DNA of 14,210 nt from Actinomycetes bacterium (GTDB lineage Bacteria > Planctomycetota > Phycisphaerae > JAACET01): positions 1 through 14,210 of the forward strand of contig DAOVKO010000026.1 of assembly GCA_030631725.1 (NCBI GenBank), written 5' to 3'. Below, piece after piece: positions 13,046 to 14,210 of the stretch. The translations under genes and the position numbers were made by a program. Under the pieces are notes generated by a model. The model was not told where the DNA came from. It was given only the letters and a program-made list of their open reading frames with translations, and searched no databases. Positions within the stretch are counted from its first letter, which is position 1; every line of letters starts with the position of its first letter.

Positions 13046-14170
13046 ATGTCTGTCAAACCTTGCCGTCCGAAGTGGAAGGCTACTATGACCGACCGCCAGC
13101 GGTTCAACAACCAGATGCACTACAAGCCCGTGGACCGCTGCTTCAACATGGAGTTTGGTTACTGGAAGGAGAACTTTAAGCAGTGGTCCATCTTCCTCGA
13201 AAACGGGATAACCAACAACGACCAAGCCGATGTCTTCTTCAATTTTGACAAAATCGCTGATGATGAGTCAGCCCATCTCTGGATGCATCCTGCCTTTGAG
13301 CCCAAGGTGCTCGAGCAAACCGCAATCCACAAGATTATGATCAATGAGAACGGCTTGCTTGCCCAAGTACCCAAGGACGGACACGACACCATCCCCCGCT
13401 ACATCAAATCCTCGATCGTAACGCCGGACGATTGGGCCGAGTGTAAGGCTCGGCGTTTTCGACGCGACGATCCTGTCCGAAAAGTCGATATTGAGGCCCT
13501 GAAAAAGGCTCATCCTCCGGACCGTGATTATCCGCTGGGAGTGCACTGCGGTTCGATGATCGGCAAGATTCGCAACATGTTAACTTTTGAGGGTTTGGCC
13601 TACGCCTGCCACGACTATCCGCAGATGGTCGAGGACACGGTTGAGACCGTCTGTGTCTTGGTGGAAAATTATCTTGATCAAGTGCTTGGGCGTATTGATT
13701 TCGATTTCGCCTCTGGATGGGAGGACATTTGTTTCAAGAACGGCCCAATCGTCTCAGTGGACTTCTTCAAGAACGTTGTTGTCCCTCGTTACAAGCGAAT
13801 CGGCAAAAAGCTCGCCGCCGCTGGCATTGACATATGGTACACCGACTGCGACGGTGATGTAAGACCGTTGCTGCCCTTTTTCCTCGAGGCCGGCATCAAC
13901 TGCCTGTTCCCTTACGAGGTCAATAGTTGCTGTCATCCCGTGGAACTGCTCAACGAACACGGCAAAGACCTTCGCATCATGGGCGGAGTGGACAAGATGG
14001 AATTGGCCAAAGGCCCCCGGGCCATCAAGGCCTACCTCGAATCACTGCTCCCAGCCGTCGAGCGTGGCGGTTATATTCCCTTTTGCGACCATCGCTGCCC
14101 ACCCAACGTCAAGGTGGAAGATTACCTGTATTATCTTGACCTGAAAGAAGAAATGTTTGGGATGAAATAA
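13046..14170 (+). CDS. Uroporphyrinogen decarboxylase (URO-D) superfamily protein, probably not a heme enzyme
   Basis: This 374-residue protein of the URO-D/methylcobamide:CoM methyltransferase fold (COG0407) has the C-terminal family pattern. VPRYKRIGKKLAAAGIDIWYTDCDGDVRPLLPFFLEAGIN is followed by LFPYEV, LRIMGGVDKMELAKGP (GGVDK at 313-317) and GGYIPFCDHRCPPNVKVEDYLYYL. It lacks the N-terminal Arg-rich PVWxMRQAGRY block of true HemE. The metal-binding place has Asp267-Cys268-Asp269-Gly270-Asp271, not the His-x-Cys of MtaA-type methyltransferases. These orphan proteins are abundant in planctomycete-like genomes and are often guessed to act in methyl transfer; the substrate is unknown. A strong ribosome site (GGAGGAG) lies 4 bases before the ATG at 13046; a later ATG at 13085 (MTDRQRF) also has purines upstream and starts nearer the conserved region. 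No corrinoid protein gene is in the window. Confidence 0.85.
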   Translation: MSVKPCRPKWKATMTDRQRFNNQMHYKPVDRCFNMEFGYWKENFKQWSIFLENGITNNDQADVFFNFDKIADDESAHLWMHPAFEPKVLEQTAIHKIMINENGLLAQVPKDGHDTIPRYIKSSIVTPDDWAECKARRFRRDDPVRKVDIEALKKAHPPDRDYPLGVHCGSMIGKIRNMLTFEGLAYACHDYPQMVEDTVETVCVLVENYLDQVLGRIDFDFASGWEDICFKNGPIVSVDFFKNVVVPRYKRIGKKLAAAGIDIWYTDCDGDVRPLLPFFLEAGINCLFPYEVNSCCHPVELLNEHGKDLRIMGGVDKMELAKGPRAIKAYLESLLPAVERGGYIPFCDHRCPPNVKVEDYLYYLDLKEEMFGMK

Positions 14171-14210
14171 TTACCGCTTAGCTGCCGTTCGCCGCGAAGG
14201 ATGATATAGC
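14171..14210. other. Short non-coding end of window
   Basis: The 40 bases after the stop hold no recognisable gene, hairpin or promoter. Confidence 0.5.

Overview
The window looks like chromosomal DNA from a free-living, probably anaerobic, Gram-negative-type bacterium. Two outer-envelope clues are a lipoprotein and an SppA-type membrane protease. Gene content, moderately high GC, a thrS-infC-rpmI cluster and an orphan uroporphyrinogen-decarboxylase-family protein would suit a planctomycete-like lineage such as Phycisphaerae. That placement is inference: there is no rRNA gene or other lineage marker here.

Layout, left to right. (a) 1-1980, + strand: the 3' end of ftsK, then sppA with a proline-rich cytoplasmic leader. 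(b) 1981-2141: an AT-rich imperfect inverted repeat between converging genes. (c) 2142-3047, - strand: a PflX-type radical SAM protein. (d) About 3060-5750, + strand: an accessory stretch, AT-rich at its left end. It holds an isoprenylcysteine-methyltransferase-like membrane protein, a small GIY-YIG nuclease domain protein behind a strong sigma70-like promoter and a foldable leader, a HEPN protein (RX4H motif) with a long lysine tail, and a lipoprotein. (e) 5944-6498: a membrane-anchored YbjQ/UPF0145 protein, followed by about 330 bases of non-coding, repeat-bearing DNA. (f) 6826-9595, + strand: thrS, infC (apparent AUC start) and rpmI. rplT, usually next, is absent. (g) 9623-12818, - strand: transcription runs glyA, dimeric dUTPase, then a 172-bp palindromic MITE-like element, then a HEAT-repeat membrane protein and a PH-domain membrane protein. 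(h) 13046-14170, + strand: a uroporphyrinogen decarboxylase-family protein, divergent from glyA across an 18-bp perfect palindrome.

The housekeeping parts cover chromosome segregation, threonyl-tRNA synthesis and translation initiation, one-carbon metabolism and dUTP removal. The most unusual part is the 3.1-5.1 kb stretch, where a GIY-YIG protein and a HEPN protein lie next to each other, each behind a potentially structured leader. It is a candidate nuclease or toxin-type locus, but nothing in the sequence proves that the two proteins work together.

The non-coding DNA carries at least four kinds of repeat or palindrome: the AT-rich inverted repeat, the heptad and 31-bp direct repeats before thrS, a CCCGC hairpin before ybjQ, and the MITE-like element at the end of the dUTPase gene. 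This suggests a genome with many dispersed intergenic repeats.
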